From: an uncultured Saprospiraceae bacterium
GTDB lineage: Bacteria; Bacteroidota; Bacteroidia; Chitinophagales; Saprospiraceae
Reading direction: 5' to 3'
NCBI GenBank assembly: GCA_937944245.1
Contig: CALDYY010000009.1
Span: 36,749-100,748 of the forward strand
Length of the DNA stretch: 64,000 bases
The translations under genes and the position numbers were made by a program. The notes under the pieces are model-generated. The model saw only the letters and a program-made list of their open reading frames with translations, did no database searches and had not been told where the DNA came from. Shown one piece after another: positions 43,423 to 53,059 of the stretch (positions are counted from its first letter, which is position 1; every line of letters starts with the position of its first letter).

Positions 43423-44406
43423 ATGGAGGCTATTCGTCAAGTATTTTCGGGCTTTTTCGGTGGGTTGCTTTTTGCCATTACTGTAATTACTTGTATTTAC
43501 TATCATCAGCGTTTTGATAAGGTTGTGGATGAATTACCTATCATCAACGAATTGACAGATACTTATTTATTGGGTTGGCAAACGATAAAAGAGTTAGGTA
43601 TCTCATTAACCGCTGAACGCAATATTACTTCTACGCCCACAACATCCACTAATTTTGATAGACGTAAATTACTGCAAACACAGCAAGAAAATAATTGGAA
43701 TAAGGCTCAAATCATAAAAAAGTTGGAATTAGAGGGTTTTGGTAGAGGAAAAATGAAAAATGCTTTTCGATATTTAGATTATATTGAAACACATCGCGAA
43801 TTAGCATTGCAACATGCTCATAATCATAAGATTTATCCTAGTATTCAGTTAGCACAAGCATTATTGGAGTCAAATGCAGGAAATTCAAAATTAGCGAAAG
43901 CTACCAACAATCATTTTGGTATCAAGGCGCGATTAAGTGCAAATGCCTTACAAAAAATTAGCAAAAAACAATACGAACTACTTAACGACAATGATTTTGT
44001 GCCTATTGCGCCAGCCACAGGCGTTTTTCAAATGCACGATGATTATGCACACGATCGATTTGAGAAATATCGTTCTATATCAGATAGTTATGAGCGTCAT
44101 GCACAGTTGCTCACTAGACCTTGCTCCGTAGGTAAGGTAGGCTGTTATAGTTGGATATGGCAATCTTTTCCAGTTGGTACATCTTGTAACTTATCTGAAA
44201 AATCAAGTCAGTATTATTATAGAACACAATTAGCACCCGATGAATATTTCAACGGTCTAGTTGAAGTACCTTACTATGCAGCAGCAGCAGCGGGTCTGAA
44301 AATGGCAGGCTATGCTACCTCGAAAACTTATCATAGAAAAATTGCTTATCTAATTGACACTTACGAATTGTGGCGATTAGATTTAATGCTTTTAGGACGC
44401 AAATAA
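43423..44406 (+). CDS. Membrane-anchored glucosaminidase-type peptidoglycan hydrolase
   Basis: 327 residues from the ATG at 43423 (the track uses an upstream TTG). One N-terminal transmembrane helix (FSGFFGGLLFAITVITCIYYH) is followed by a low-complexity linker and, from about 120, a glucosaminidase/FlgJ-like domain. Its core is SIQLAQALLESNAGNSKLA, which holds the expected catalytic Glu, followed by NNHFGIKA. After the FEKYRSISDSYERHAQLL segment there is an insert with three cysteines (RPCSVGKVGCYSW and GTSC), then the YYAAAAAGLKMAGYATSKTYHRKIAYLI motif. It should cut GlcNAc-MurNAc bonds in the periplasm. It precedes a related but degenerate-looking protein by 54 bases. Confidence 0.8.
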   Translation: MEAIRQVFSGFFGGLLFAITVITCIYYHQRFDKVVDELPIINELTDTYLLGWQTIKELGISLTAERNITSTPTTSTNFDRRKLLQTQQENNWNKAQIIKKLELEGFGRGKMKNAFRYLDYIETHRELALQHAHNHKIYPSIQLAQALLESNAGNSKLAKATNNHFGIKARLSANALQKISKKQYELLNDNDFVPIAPATGVFQMHDDYAHDRFEKYRSISDSYERHAQLLTRPCSVGKVGCYSWIWQSFPVGTSCNLSEKSSQYYYRTQLAPDEYFNGLVEVPYYAAAAAGLKMAGYATSKTYHRKIAYLIDTYELWRLDLMLLGRK

Positions 44407-44460
44407 TTTTTTAACACAATCTTAATAGAATTGATTCTTTAATCAAAATTAGTTTATACA

Positions 44461-45486
44461 ATGAAAAAGCAACAGACTTCTAATTTTAACATTTTTAGCC
44501 TTTTTGGCTTTGCTTGTGCTGTTATCCTTGTTGTTGGATTTCTGAAGAAGAATGGCGTAGAAATTTCTAGGTCGAAAGTTAGTTATGCTGAAATACCGAG
44601 TACCTCGAGAGTGGTGGAAGAATTTTCCGTCCTTCCTGTGGAAAAGATGAAAATGAAGGAATCCTCTTACGAGGTAAAACCATCTTCACCATCTTCTGCC
44701 AGTTCAGGTGTATCTGCGCCTAGTGCCAATCAGTGGATAAGACAATTTAGTGAAATAGCAGTAAATCAAGCCTTAGAAAAGGGTATTCCTGCGGGCATTT
44801 CTTTAGCACTAGGTATTGCTAAATTACAATCAGGAGCTACTATCCAGTCTTTTGATGATTATATGAATCAAGTAATTCAGCCTTTGGCAGGAGCTAAAAA
44901 AAATGCAACGAAAGAAGATAGGGCATATTACTTCAAATATTCCGCTAACAGTGATTTTTGGGCAGAAGGTTTAGGAAAAACAGGACGTTATTCTGAAAGC
45001 GACCTAAAGAAAATCATTCGCCAATATAGTCTGGGAACTTATGACCAGTCGGTTCGCACCCATATCACAAGTGGTAAGGCTAACCCAGTTACTGAGCAAA
45101 AAGCAATAGAAACGGCAAATCAAATAGTTGCGAAGAAAGGGGCTACATTAAAAGTAGATAAAGATGCCGAAAGGGCAGCAAAGGTGGAACAATGGCGACA
45201 AAATTATGACGAAAGTGTAGGTAGGGATGTAGCCAAGGAAGTAGCACGAAAGAAATTGAAAACAGGCAAATATCTTTCTGACGAAGATTTACAACGCCTC
45301 GTGGAAGAAACAACAGTGGAAACAGAAAAAGCATTAGAAAACAAAACTATGGTGATGGGTAGAAAAATTAATCCAAACCATCCTGATGCTGCACAGAAGT
45401 TGGATATTACTAATCCAAAAAATGCTCAAGCAAGAGGAGAAATATATCAACAAAAGGTAGCTGCTAGACAGAAACATCGGAATTGA
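44461..45486 (+). CDS. Membrane-anchored protein with degenerate glucosaminidase-like core
   Basis: 341 residues. An N-terminal transmembrane helix (IFSLFGFACAVILVVGFL) is followed by a Ser/Pro-rich linker (SSPSSASSGVSAPSA). At about 95-130 the FSEIAVNQALEKGIPAGISLALGIAKLQSG segment resembles the start of a glucosaminidase domain, but the usual LESxxG Glu is missing. The C-terminal half is charged and helical, rich in Lys, Glu and Ala. I cannot name a family with confidence. Its architecture copies the upstream gene (anchor, linker, lytic-like core), so a divergent or non-catalytic partner is the best reading. A long stem-loop follows. Confidence 0.55.
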   Translation: MKKQQTSNFNIFSLFGFACAVILVVGFLKKNGVEISRSKVSYAEIPSTSRVVEEFSVLPVEKMKMKESSYEVKPSSPSSASSGVSAPSANQWIRQFSEIAVNQALEKGIPAGISLALGIAKLQSGATIQSFDDYMNQVIQPLAGAKKNATKEDRAYYFKYSANSDFWAEGLGKTGRYSESDLKKIIRQYSLGTYDQSVRTHITSGKANPVTEQKAIETANQIVAKKGATLKVDKDAERAAKVEQWRQNYDESVGRDVAKEVARKKLKTGKYLSDEDLQRLVEETTVETEKALENKTMVMGRKINPNHPDAAQKLDITNPKNAQARGEIYQQKVAARQKHRN

Positions 45487-45552
45487 GTAAAAATAAAAGC
45501 GCATTCTGCTAAGTTAGAAATTCGAACTGGCAAAATGCGCTGTGTTTTACTC
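45485..45552 (+). terminator. Long bidirectional stem-loop between 44461 and 45609 genes
   Basis: GAGTAAAA...AGCGCATT-c-TGC pairs with GCA-a-AATGCGCT...TTTTACTC, an imperfect stem of about 20 pairs with an inner AGTT/AACT hairpin. It lies between two convergent genes; A/T runs occur on both flanks. Confidence 0.6.
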
Positions 45553-45608
45553 AATAAAAACAATTGCAAGTGTTTGCCTCTAAAAGAGAAAGCAACTCAC
45601 TTTTATTA

Positions 45609-46844
45609 TTAGTTTCTATTTTTTAACTGCTCAATTTCTTGCTTTAACGCAATTGTGTAAAGTGTAAGTTCTTCTACTTTTTGTAGCAACGTCATAGAAA
45701 ACTGGTTCAAATCCAGACCGTTAGCTTTCATTTCTGCTGCGGAGGGTACATTTGGCAAATGCTTGTTCGTTTTCACAAAAGTAGCAACTTCTTCAATGGC
45801 AGGTAATTCGTAGCTCGGTTCGAATACATAATCGGCAGTAGCTACATTTGCACCATTAATAGTGATTGTTCCTTTGCCACCATCCATCGAAATGGTAACT
45901 TCACCCTTTGTGTTTTTGATGTCAAGTTCGCCATCTGATGCGCCGCCACCCACAGTAACCGTTGCAGATTTACCGTTGACAGAGAATGTTTCAGCACCAG
46001 CACCATTAAATGCTTTGATTTGTCCCTCGTAACCTTGTAACTCTACACGAGTTTTTCCAGCGGAATCTTTAAGGATTAGGTCGCCGTCGTGTCCGTGACC
46101 GCCTGCGTAAATATTGCCTGTGCCACCATCTAAGTGCATGGTAACATCACTGTTAGCATTTAACAGACGAATATCGCCGTTGGAACTTTTACCTCCCATT
46201 GTAATGTTGCCACTGCCACCGTCAATATGAATAACTTGCTCCCCTTTAGTGTTAAGTAATACCAAGTCTCCTTCTGAACCTGCGCCACCCATTGTGATAT
46301 TACCATTTCCGCCATCAATGTGAATGGTTTGTCCACCCTCTGCATTAGCTAATGCAACATCGCCTTGGCAACCTGCACCTCCCATGTATAAGTTTCCACG
46401 TCCACCATCCAAGTGTACCGTCAAACGGCTATCTGCATTTAGTAGGCGCAAATCGCCATTGTGTCCTTCGCCACCCATCGTAATATTGCCATTTCCACCG
46501 TCAACGTGAACAGTAGTTTTCCCATCAACATCTCTAGCAGCAATATCTCCTTGAGTGCCACCACCACCTAAATAGAGATTGCCAGTACCACCGTCCAGGT
46601 GAATTGTCATTTTTCCATCCGCTGACATCATGCGAATATCTGCATTGTGTCCGTGACCTCCAAAGTGGATATTGGCATCGCCACCGTCTAAGTGCATTGT
46701 ATTTTTTCCTGCTGCGTCAAGTAAACTGATATCGCCTTGACTGCCTTCACCTCCACAAGCTAGGTTTCCAGTTTTTCCATTAATTTTTACGGTTGCTTTT
46801 CCTGCTTCGTTGAGGAGTTCGATTTTATTAAATTTTTCTGCCAT
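45609..46844 (-). CDS. Fibre-like protein of tandem 31-residue repeats
   Basis: 411 residues with no signal peptide. From residue 1 to about 260 there are eight successive 31-residue units with the pattern LLNAxGxxTxHLDGGxGNIxMGGxGxxGD, then about three degenerate units to 335. The regular Gly-Asp-Gly turns suggest a beta-solenoid or trimeric fibre shaft. The C-terminus (YVFEPSYELPAIEEV...HLPNVPSAAEMKANGLDLNQF...LLQKVEELTLYTIALKQEIEQL) is the coiled-coil end found on many Bacteroidota fibre and tail-fibre-like proteins. The function is unknown; a phage-tail-like or surface fibre is likely by analogy. It is convergent with the glucosaminidase pair and stands alone, without visible phage neighbours. 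Confidence 0.65.
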   Translation of the reverse strand: MAEKFNKIELLNEAGKATVKINGKTGNLACGGEGSQGDISLLDAAGKNTMHLDGGDANIHFGGHGHNADIRMMSADGKMTIHLDGGTGNLYLGGGGTQGDIAARDVDGKTTVHVDGGNGNITMGGEGHNGDLRLLNADSRLTVHLDGGRGNLYMGGAGCQGDVALANAEGGQTIHIDGGNGNITMGGAGSEGDLVLLNTKGEQVIHIDGGSGNITMGGKSSNGDIRLLNANSDVTMHLDGGTGNIYAGGHGHDGDLILKDSAGKTRVELQGYEGQIKAFNGAGAETFSVNGKSATVTVGGGASDGELDIKNTKGEVTISMDGGKGTITINGANVATADYVFEPSYELPAIEEVATFVKTNKHLPNVPSAAEMKANGLDLNQFSMTLLQKVEELTLYTIALKQEIEQLKNRN

Positions 46845-47192
46845 GTTGTGAATTATTTGTAAAGATGTGAAATATAAAATAATGCCATGAAAGTATGGCG
46901 AAAAACAAGACGGAATATGGTTTTTATATTAATTATTTGTAAATTATTTTAAACTAGCTCCCACTAATTTTTTACATTACTCAAACATCTTAATATCGTA
47001 AAATTGAATAAAATATGGATTAAGTCGTTTTCGTGACAGTAAAGTAAATATGAACATAATGAACTTTATTGTAAATTAAATGTAAATAAAAAACTATGTT
47101 TAGGTTAAACTCGTATTTCTATTCTGAGTAAGTTTGAATGTATAACTCTGATAGCCTATGTAGCATTTAAACACAACTTGTAAATTTCTATT
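46845..47192. other. AT-rich divergent intergenic region
   Basis: About 350 bases between the fibre gene and the divergent secreted-protein gene. It must hold both promoters, but it is so AT-rich that no element stands out. No repeat or ORF is seen. Confidence 0.4.
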
Positions 47193-47882
47193 ATGTTATT
47201 TAGACTAATTACGCTTTTGGTATTCATACCAGTTTTGATGATTAATCATACTTTAGAGGCACAAAAAACTCCACCGCTCAAAGCATCTTTTGCTTATTAT
47301 TCTGAAATAGGTACAAATAGTAGTGAGCAAGAGCTATTTTTTCTAGTTAGAAATAGCATTCATAAAGAATTGGTTGGCAATCCATTTCTTAATGACTGGG
47401 AGGAAGCATTCGTGATAACTAAAGACGGTAAAGTATTTAAAGTGCAATCTCGGTACAGAGTATTTGACGATGAGTTTCAAATAAAAGTGGGCAATCAGAT
47501 TAAAGCTATTTACCCAGAAGCAGTGGAGGGGATTGTATTCAAGGATCGCGTCTTTGTAGCAAGAGATTGTAAGTACCCTGAAGGGGTAAAGCTTTGCTTT
47601 TTGGAGCTGTTGAGCGAAGGAAGTATCAATTTGCTCAAGCGACATACTCTACTTACTAAATCAAAGAAAGATTTGATTAGGATTATAGGTAGTAAAACAG
47701 AATTATTTTATGCCATGGATGATGTCGCTTACTTACTTTCCAACAATAGAAACAAAGTGATGGATTTATTTTTATTGAAAGAGAAAGAAATAAATCGTTT
47801 TAGTGTAACGCACAACATAAATACTAAAAAGGAATCGGATTTAATTCAAATTTTTGATTATTATAATGAATTAAACCAATAA
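47193..47882 (+). CDS. Secreted hypothetical protein, paralogue of 48035
   Basis: 229 residues with a signal peptide ending LEAQ (about 1-23). The mature protein has GNPFLNDWEEAFVITKDGKVFKVQSRYRVFDDEFQIKVGNQIKAIYPEAVEGIV, a beta-rich block shared with the next gene (GNSYLFDWQNALLI...YAPFGDEFQIM...IYPSSVRAII). The family is familiar from many Bacteroidota genomes, but I know no function. No catalytic motif, no T9SS tail and no membrane helix after the signal are visible. It is 150 bases upstream of its paralogue in the same direction. Confidence 0.6.
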   Translation: MLFRLITLLVFIPVLMINHTLEAQKTPPLKASFAYYSEIGTNSSEQELFFLVRNSIHKELVGNPFLNDWEEAFVITKDGKVFKVQSRYRVFDDEFQIKVGNQIKAIYPEAVEGIVFKDRVFVARDCKYPEGVKLCFLELLSEGSINLLKRHTLLTKSKKDLIRIIGSKTELFYAMDDVAYLLSNNRNKVMDLFLLKEKEINRFSVTHNINTKKESDLIQIFDYYNELNQ

Positions 47883-48034
47883 AGCGTTTTTCATAAATAG
47901 CTTTAAATCAATTTTTTAAATTTTAAAGTGCTATTAAAAATCGCATGAAAACGTTAACTCTGAATTGACTTTTTGTCTATACTGTTTTTACAATTAATCA
48001 TATTTTTGATTATGTAATAAATACAGCGTAGAAC

Positions 48035-48742
48035 ATGAAAAGGGTACTGTTCATCATTTGCATTATTTTCACAGTAGGTATTCTTCAGGCACAGCAAAAC
48101 TTAAGTTTACTGGCAGTCTTTAATAATTATGAATTTTCAAATCAAAATGATATAGGCATTTTGTTCTTAGGGCATAAAAGCGTACCTAAGTCTATCTTAG
48201 GTAATTCCTATCTATTTGATTGGCAGAATGCACTTTTAATTAGTAAAAACAACAAAGTATATAGTTTAACAGCAAGATATGCTCCATTTGGGGATGAATT
48301 TCAAATTATGCATAATCAGCAACAAAAAAGCATCTATCCATCATCAGTTAGGGCAATAATAGTTGAAAATAGATTATTCGTTTCTAGCAAGTACGAAGCA
48401 GATGATGCGTCTTTGATAGATGGTTTCTTTGAATTGTTATGCGATGGAGATATTCAACTGATGCAGCGTTATATTCCAGTAGTAAAAAAAATAGACGAAA
48501 AGTTATATGTGCGTGGCGTAAATACTAAGTTGTACTATCAAAAGATAGGATATGATAGCGCAGTTGAAATCAAATCCTTGAAAAAACAATTGCCTAAAAT
48601 TTTTGAAGAACATCATAGTTTAGCACTAAAAATAATCAATGATAATTCACTTGATTTAAGCAATGAAAGCCACGTGAAACAGTTGTTTAAAATATTCAAT
48701 GACATTGTTGAAACTCGGAAGATGGCAAAATCAGATTATTAA
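48035..48742 (+). CDS. Secreted hypothetical protein, paralogue of 47193
   Basis: 235 residues with a signal peptide ending ILQAQ (about 1-19). It shares with 47193 the GNxxLxDW, FGDEFQIM and KSIYPSSVRAIIVENRLFV blocks, but overall identity is modest, so the duplication is old. The C-terminal third is helical and charged. The function is unknown. A strong hairpin follows that also serves the convergent glyA gene. Confidence 0.6.
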   Translation: MKRVLFIICIIFTVGILQAQQNLSLLAVFNNYEFSNQNDIGILFLGHKSVPKSILGNSYLFDWQNALLISKNNKVYSLTARYAPFGDEFQIMHNQQQKSIYPSSVRAIIVENRLFVSSKYEADDASLIDGFFELLCDGDIQLMQRYIPVVKKIDEKLYVRGVNTKLYYQKIGYDSAVEIKSLKKQLPKIFEEHHSLALKIINDNSLDLSNESHVKQLFKIFNDIVETRKMAKSDY

Positions 48743-48750
48743 TCCGAAGT

Positions 48751-48792
48751 AAGGATAACAATAAAAAAATATTATTTTTCATTGTTATCCTT
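48751..48792 (+). terminator. Bidirectional terminator between 48035 and glyA
   Basis: AAGGATAACAAT (48751-48762) and ATTGTTATCCTT (48781-48792) form a perfect 12-bp stem, extended by an inner A-run and T-run. It lies between convergent genes, a few bases from each stop. Confidence 0.75.
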
Positions 48793-48801
48793 GCTTTAAG
48801 A

Positions 48802-50088
48802 TTATGCTATTTTTACGGATTCGTATAGTGGAAATTGCTCCATATATTTATTGACTTCTTTGCGAATAGTATTTTGGTAAGTTGGATGATTGATATTAGC
48901 AACTATTGCATCAATCCAATCCACCACTTGAAGGCAGTTTTCCTCTTTGAACCCTCTTGTAGTAACAGCGGCTGTCCCAATTCGAATACCAGAAGTAATC
49001 ATGGGCGATTTTTTGTCAAAAGGAACCATATTTTTATTTACAGTAATATCAGCTTTCCCCAAAGCTTCTTCCACGTCTTTACCCGAAACATTTTTTGGCG
49101 ATAAGTCAATGAGCATCAAATGATTACTTGTTCCTCCTGAAATGATTTTGTAGCCTTTTTGTACAAAAGCTTCTGCCATTACTCGGGCATTTCTGATGAC
49201 CTGTTGACCGTAATCCTTAAAGTCTGGTTGTAGTGCTTCACCGAAGGCAACAGCTTTGGCAGCAATCACGTGTTCTAGTGGACCACCTTGCGTGCCTGGG
49301 AAAACACCACTATCCAGTATGGTTGCCATTCTTTTCAATTTACCATTGCTGGTTGTCGCGCCCCAAGGATTGACAAAATTTTTGCCCATCATAATGATTC
49401 CTCCTCTTGGACCGCGCAATGTTTTATGTGTGGTGGAGGTAACAATATGACAATGAGGAAGCGGATTGTTTAACAAGCCAGCAGCAATAAGACCAGCAGG
49501 ATGTGCAATATCTGCTAAAAGCAATGCGCCTACTTCATCTGCAATGGCTCTGAAACGAGCATAATCCCAATCGCGAGAATAGGCGGATGCTCCACAAATA
49601 ATTAATTTTGGATTAATAGCTTTTGCTTTTGCCTCTACCTTGTCCATATCAATCGTTCCAGTGTCTTCTTCTACGCCATAAAAATGGGCATTATAAACTT
49701 TACCAGAGTAATTAGCTGGCGAACCATGCGACAAGTGTCCGCCATGTGCAAGGTCAAAACCTAGTGTAATATCACCAGGTTTTAAGCAAGCAAGGAAAAC
49801 TGCTGCGTTGGCTTGTGCACCTGAGTGCGGTTGCACGTTGGCATAAGTTGCACCAAAAAGTTCTTTCAACCGTTCAATAGCAATCGTTTCGATTTCATCT
49901 ACTATTTCACAGCCGCCATAATAGCGTTTTCCTGGATAGCCTTCAGCGTATTTATTGGTTAAGCAAGAACCCATTGCTTCGATAACACTAGCACTTGTGA
50001 AATTTTCTGAAGCGATAAGTTCTACTCCTCTTTGCTGACGCTCTAATTCTTTATGGATAAGATTAAAAATTTGAGAATCTTTTTTCAT
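48802..50088 (-). CDS. glyA: Serine hydroxymethyltransferase
   Basis: 428 residues from the ATG at 50088 (MKKDSQIF); the track's ATG is 6 codons earlier. GlyA interconverts serine and glycine with tetrahydrofolate, using pyridoxal phosphate. The PLP lysine is in [14 protein letters not shown]. Other conserved parts are [38 protein letters not shown] and [21 protein letters not shown]. Length and motifs are standard. It is a single gene between the K+ channel gene (co-oriented, upstream) and a shared terminator. Confidence 0.97.
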   Translation of the reverse strand: MKKDSQIFNLIHKELERQQRGVELIASENFTSASVIEAMGSCLTNKYAEGYPGKRYYGGCEIVDEIETIAIERLKELFGATYANVQPHSGAQANAAVFLACLKPGDITLGFDLAHGGHLSHGSPANYSGKVYNAHFYGVEEDTGTIDMDKVEAKAKAINPKLIICGASAYSRDWDYARFRAIADEVGALLLADIAHPAGLIAAGLLNNPLPHCHIVTSTTHKTLRGPRGGIIMMGKNFVNPWGATTSNGKLKRMATILDSGVFPGTQGGPLEHVIAAKAVAFGEALQPDFKDYGQQVIRNARVMAEAFVQKGYKIISGGTSNHLMLIDLSPKNVSGKDVEEALGKADITVNKNMVPFDKKSPMITSGIRIGTAAVTTRGFKEENCLQVVDWIDAIVANINHPTYQNTIRKEVNKYMEQFPLYESVKIA

Positions 50089-50239
50089 AATTAATTGATT
50101 AAACACGGTTCACCATATTAACAATTAACAAAGTTAAGGCTTATTCTTATTATTAGCTTCAAATTCGTGTCATTAGATGCCTTGAAAATCATTATTTTTT
50201 GTCATCTACCATAATCTAAATAGTAGAGGTATGTTTTCG

Positions 50240-51058
50240 TTAATTTTCGTGCCAATTTAATTCTTCCCCGCAATATTTGCAGAATTTTGCGTCATCATCA
50301 TGCCCTTCTTTACCACAACATTGGCAGGAAATAGTATTGTTTGCTACTTGCTTTTGATGCATCATCTCTGATGAAACAATGCCTGTTGGTACAGCAATAA
50401 TGGCGTAACCGATAATCATTAGAATAGCAGCAAAAAACTGACCAAGTTGCGTTTGAGGGGTAATGTCGCCAAAACCTACTGTTGTAATAGTAACTATTGC
50501 CCAGTAAATACTTCTTGGAATACTTTTGAAACCAGCGTTACCACTATGTCCTTCTATCAAGTACATTAAAGAACCGACGATGAGAATAATCAGCACAACG
50601 GAGAAAAGAAAAATAGTTATTTTTGTTTGGCTAGCGCGTAGTGCTCTGATAATTGTTTGACTTTCGCGCTGGAATCTTTTTAGTTTTAAGATTCTGAATA
50701 CTCTCAACAGTCGTAACCCTCTAACCACTAATAGTGATTGAGAACCTACTAACAAAAGACTTAAATAAGTTGGTATTATTGCCATAAGGTCAATAATGCC
50801 ATAAAAACTGAGGGCGTATTTCAAGGGTTTGCGTACACTGTAAAGGCGTACAACGTATTCAATGGTGAATAGGGCAGTAAATATCCATTCTAGGGGCATT
50901 AAAATCATGCCGTAGTTATTGTGAATTTCTTCTACACTCTCAATCAATACGGTAAGTACACTGGCAACAATTAATACAAGCAAAATGATATCAAAATTCT
51001 TTCCTGCTGGTGTATCCGCTTCAAAAATAACTTGATGTAATTTTTCTTTTATGCTCAT
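50240..51058 (-). CDS. Voltage-gated-type K+ channel with C-terminal zinc ribbon
   Basis: 272 residues. Six transmembrane segments can be made out; the S4 region carries regularly spaced arginines (VVRGLRLLRVFRILKLKRFQ), and the pore has the selectivity filter TTVGFGD. After S6 there is a short cytoplasmic tail with four cysteines in the pattern CxxC...CxxC (CQCCGKEGHDDDAKFCKYCG), a probable zinc ribbon. It should be a homotetrameric potassium channel in the inner membrane. Zinc binding is inference. It is co-oriented with glyA, 150 bases upstream. Confidence 0.88.
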   Translation of the reverse strand: MSIKEKLHQVIFEADTPAGKNFDIILLVLIVASVLTVLIESVEEIHNNYGMILMPLEWIFTALFTIEYVVRLYSVRKPLKYALSFYGIIDLMAIIPTYLSLLLVGSQSLLVVRGLRLLRVFRILKLKRFQRESQTIIRALRASQTKITIFLFSVVLIILIVGSLMYLIEGHSGNAGFKSIPRSIYWAIVTITTVGFGDITPQTQLGQFFAAILMIIGYAIIAVPTGIVSSEMMHQKQVANNTISCQCCGKEGHDDDAKFCKYCGEELNWHEN

Positions 51059-51223
51059 TAAATTCGATTATTTGTCTAATTTTACCAACAGCGGAATTTT
51101 TATGCTACGTTAGTAATTTTTATAGTATTAAAGTTATAAAACAATTTATTCTCTTTACATATTTGCACAAAATAGTGCAACCACGCCACTAAATATAAAT
51201 TTCTGATTAACAATTATACAAAC

Positions 51224-53059
51224 ATGATTTCATTACGCTTATCAGCAGTTTACAGAAAAGAGATTATACAACCAAGTTTTATTATATTTTTGAGTATATT
51301 GTGTTTTGTGGCTTGCAAAAAAGATGTGCCTGTCGAAGAAGAAGAAACACAAACAGCAATTACAGGCATTCCTGAAAAACTACCTTTTTCTGCTATTGCG
51401 CTTCAGGATTTATCGGCTTTTCAGCAAAATGCAGATTGGCAAGTTGTAGGAGATGTTTATGCGGATTGGAAAGTGGCTAAACAATTAAATGTTGCTAATG
51501 GAACTGGAATATTACTAACCAATAAAGTAAATGCTACGCCATTGGCTTTCAATTTGGAGCATGGCGATATTGAAATGAAGTTAGAATTTTTACTGCCTAT
51601 TCAAGGCAATGCTCAATTATTATTACAAGGTATCTACCCGATTTTATTAATAGATAGCTGGAGCACAACTAATGCTCAACTTTGTGGCGCATTACCTGAA
51701 ATCATACCGTCTGTAAATGCCTGTAAAGCACCAGGACTTTGGCAAACTTTGAATTTGCTTTTTCGTGCACCTGTATTTGATGTTGCAGGAAAGAAAATCA
51801 AAGATGCGCAATTGGATTATGTCATTTTAAACGGGATGACTATTCACAAAAACGTAATGCTAAAAACTAACGAAGTAGAAAGGGCAATCGCTAATTTAGT
51901 GTTGCAATCTACTACACCAGTCGCTTTTAGAAATATTCAAACTAAGCGTTTTTTTAAAGACAGGGTAACATTAGAAAACATCACATACAAAAAATATACA
52001 GGTACTTGGGATTATATCCCTAATTTTCAGGGACTTACTCCGGTAGCAGAAGATACCCTAACACTTATCACTGGTTTGGAGCAATTGGCAGGTCAAACGG
52101 ATCATTTTGGATTTGTTTTTGAAGGAGAGTTAAATATTCCTAAAGAAGGTACTTATCTTTTTGAAACACAAATTGATGATGGGGGCGATTTATATATTGA
52201 TAATCAAATAATTATTCACAATCAAGGTGAACCTGGTTTGGGGACGGAACGCGCTTTGGTGAATCTAACCGCTGGTAAGCATTCATTCAAGTTAACTTAC
52301 TACGAAGAAGTTTGGTTTGCTTGGATAAGTATTTTGGTGGAAGGTCCTGAAATAGAAAAACAACCTTTGGCTTCTTTGGCTTTGGGTAAAAACATTTGGG
52401 AAAAAGAACCTGAGTTGATAGAGGTGCGTCCTAAAAATGCTCCCGAAATGGTTAGGGCGTTTATTGAGTATGGTGGGGAAAAGCGTACTCATGCCATAGG
52501 CGTAGGAGACCCATCAGGCGTACATTACGCTTATGATCTCAAAGAGGGGGCTATCATTAACGCTTGGAGAGGTCGCTTTGCTGATGTCACCGAAATGTGG
52601 GCTGGGCGTGGTGAATCGCAACTGCTTAAACCATTGAATACTAAAATAGAACCTAGTGCAGGTATCTCCACTGCACAGCTTGCTTCCGAAAAGGTCGGCT
52701 GGATAACTTATGTGCCTGATGGCTTCAAAGCATTGGGCTATTCAATGAATACAAAAGAACAACCTGTCTTTGAGTATGAACTTAATGGTTTAATGTGGAA
52801 AGATAATATTGAACCAATGGAAAACAAGTTGCGCCGAACATTGGAATACAGTGGTAAAGAAACAAAAGGGTATTGGCATAAATTAGCGAGTGCCACCAGT
52901 ATTAATCAACTTGAGAATGGTTGGTACACGATTGGTGGGGCGTATTATTTAGATTACAAGGGAAAAGACAAACCTATTATTCGCTCAACGAAAGGGGGGC
53001 AAGAGATGATAGTTCCCATTACCCTAAATGAACCGCTGGTGTATGAGCTTATTTGGTAA
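51224..53059 (+). CDS. PA14-domain lipoprotein
   Basis: 611 residues with a lipoprotein signal (FVACKKD, lipid Cys near 30). The first ~220 residues resemble a concanavalin/DUF1080-type jelly roll (FSAIALQDLSAFQ start). A PA14 domain follows at about 270-385 (FGFVFEGELNIPKEGTYLFETQIDDGGDLYIDN). The C-terminal ~200 residues are a beta-rich unit with EYGGEKRTHAIGVGDPSGVHYAYDL, often seen in Bacteroidota lipoproteins with PA14 and heme- or sugar-related partners. A carbohydrate-binding role is likely for the PA14 part; catalysis is not evident. Its stop overlaps the convergent aldolase gene by 11 bases. Confidence 0.75.
   Translation: MISLRLSAVYRKEIIQPSFIIFLSILCFVACKKDVPVEEEETQTAITGIPEKLPFSAIALQDLSAFQQNADWQVVGDVYADWKVAKQLNVANGTGILLTNKVNATPLAFNLEHGDIEMKLEFLLPIQGNAQLLLQGIYPILLIDSWSTTNAQLCGALPEIIPSVNACKAPGLWQTLNLLFRAPVFDVAGKKIKDAQLDYVILNGMTIHKNVMLKTNEVERAIANLVLQSTTPVAFRNIQTKRFFKDRVTLENITYKKYTGTWDYIPNFQGLTPVAEDTLTLITGLEQLAGQTDHFGFVFEGELNIPKEGTYLFETQIDDGGDLYIDNQIIIHNQGEPGLGTERALVNLTAGKHSFKLTYYEEVWFAWISILVEGPEIEKQPLASLALGKNIWEKEPELIEVRPKNAPEMVRAFIEYGGEKRTHAIGVGDPSGVHYAYDLKEGAIINAWRGRFADVTEMWAGRGESQLLKPLNTKIEPSAGISTAQLASEKVGWITYVPDGFKALGYSMNTKEQPVFEYELNGLMWKDNIEPMENKLRRTLEYSGKETKGYWHKLASATSINQLENGWYTIGGAYYLDYKGKDKPIIRSTKGGQEMIVPITLNEPLVYELIW

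Noticed and set aside
45609-46844. Possible repeat expansion or CRISPR-like array in the fibre gene
   Set aside because: The periodicity is 93 bp within an open reading frame and follows protein-level repeats; there are no constant repeats with unique spacers.
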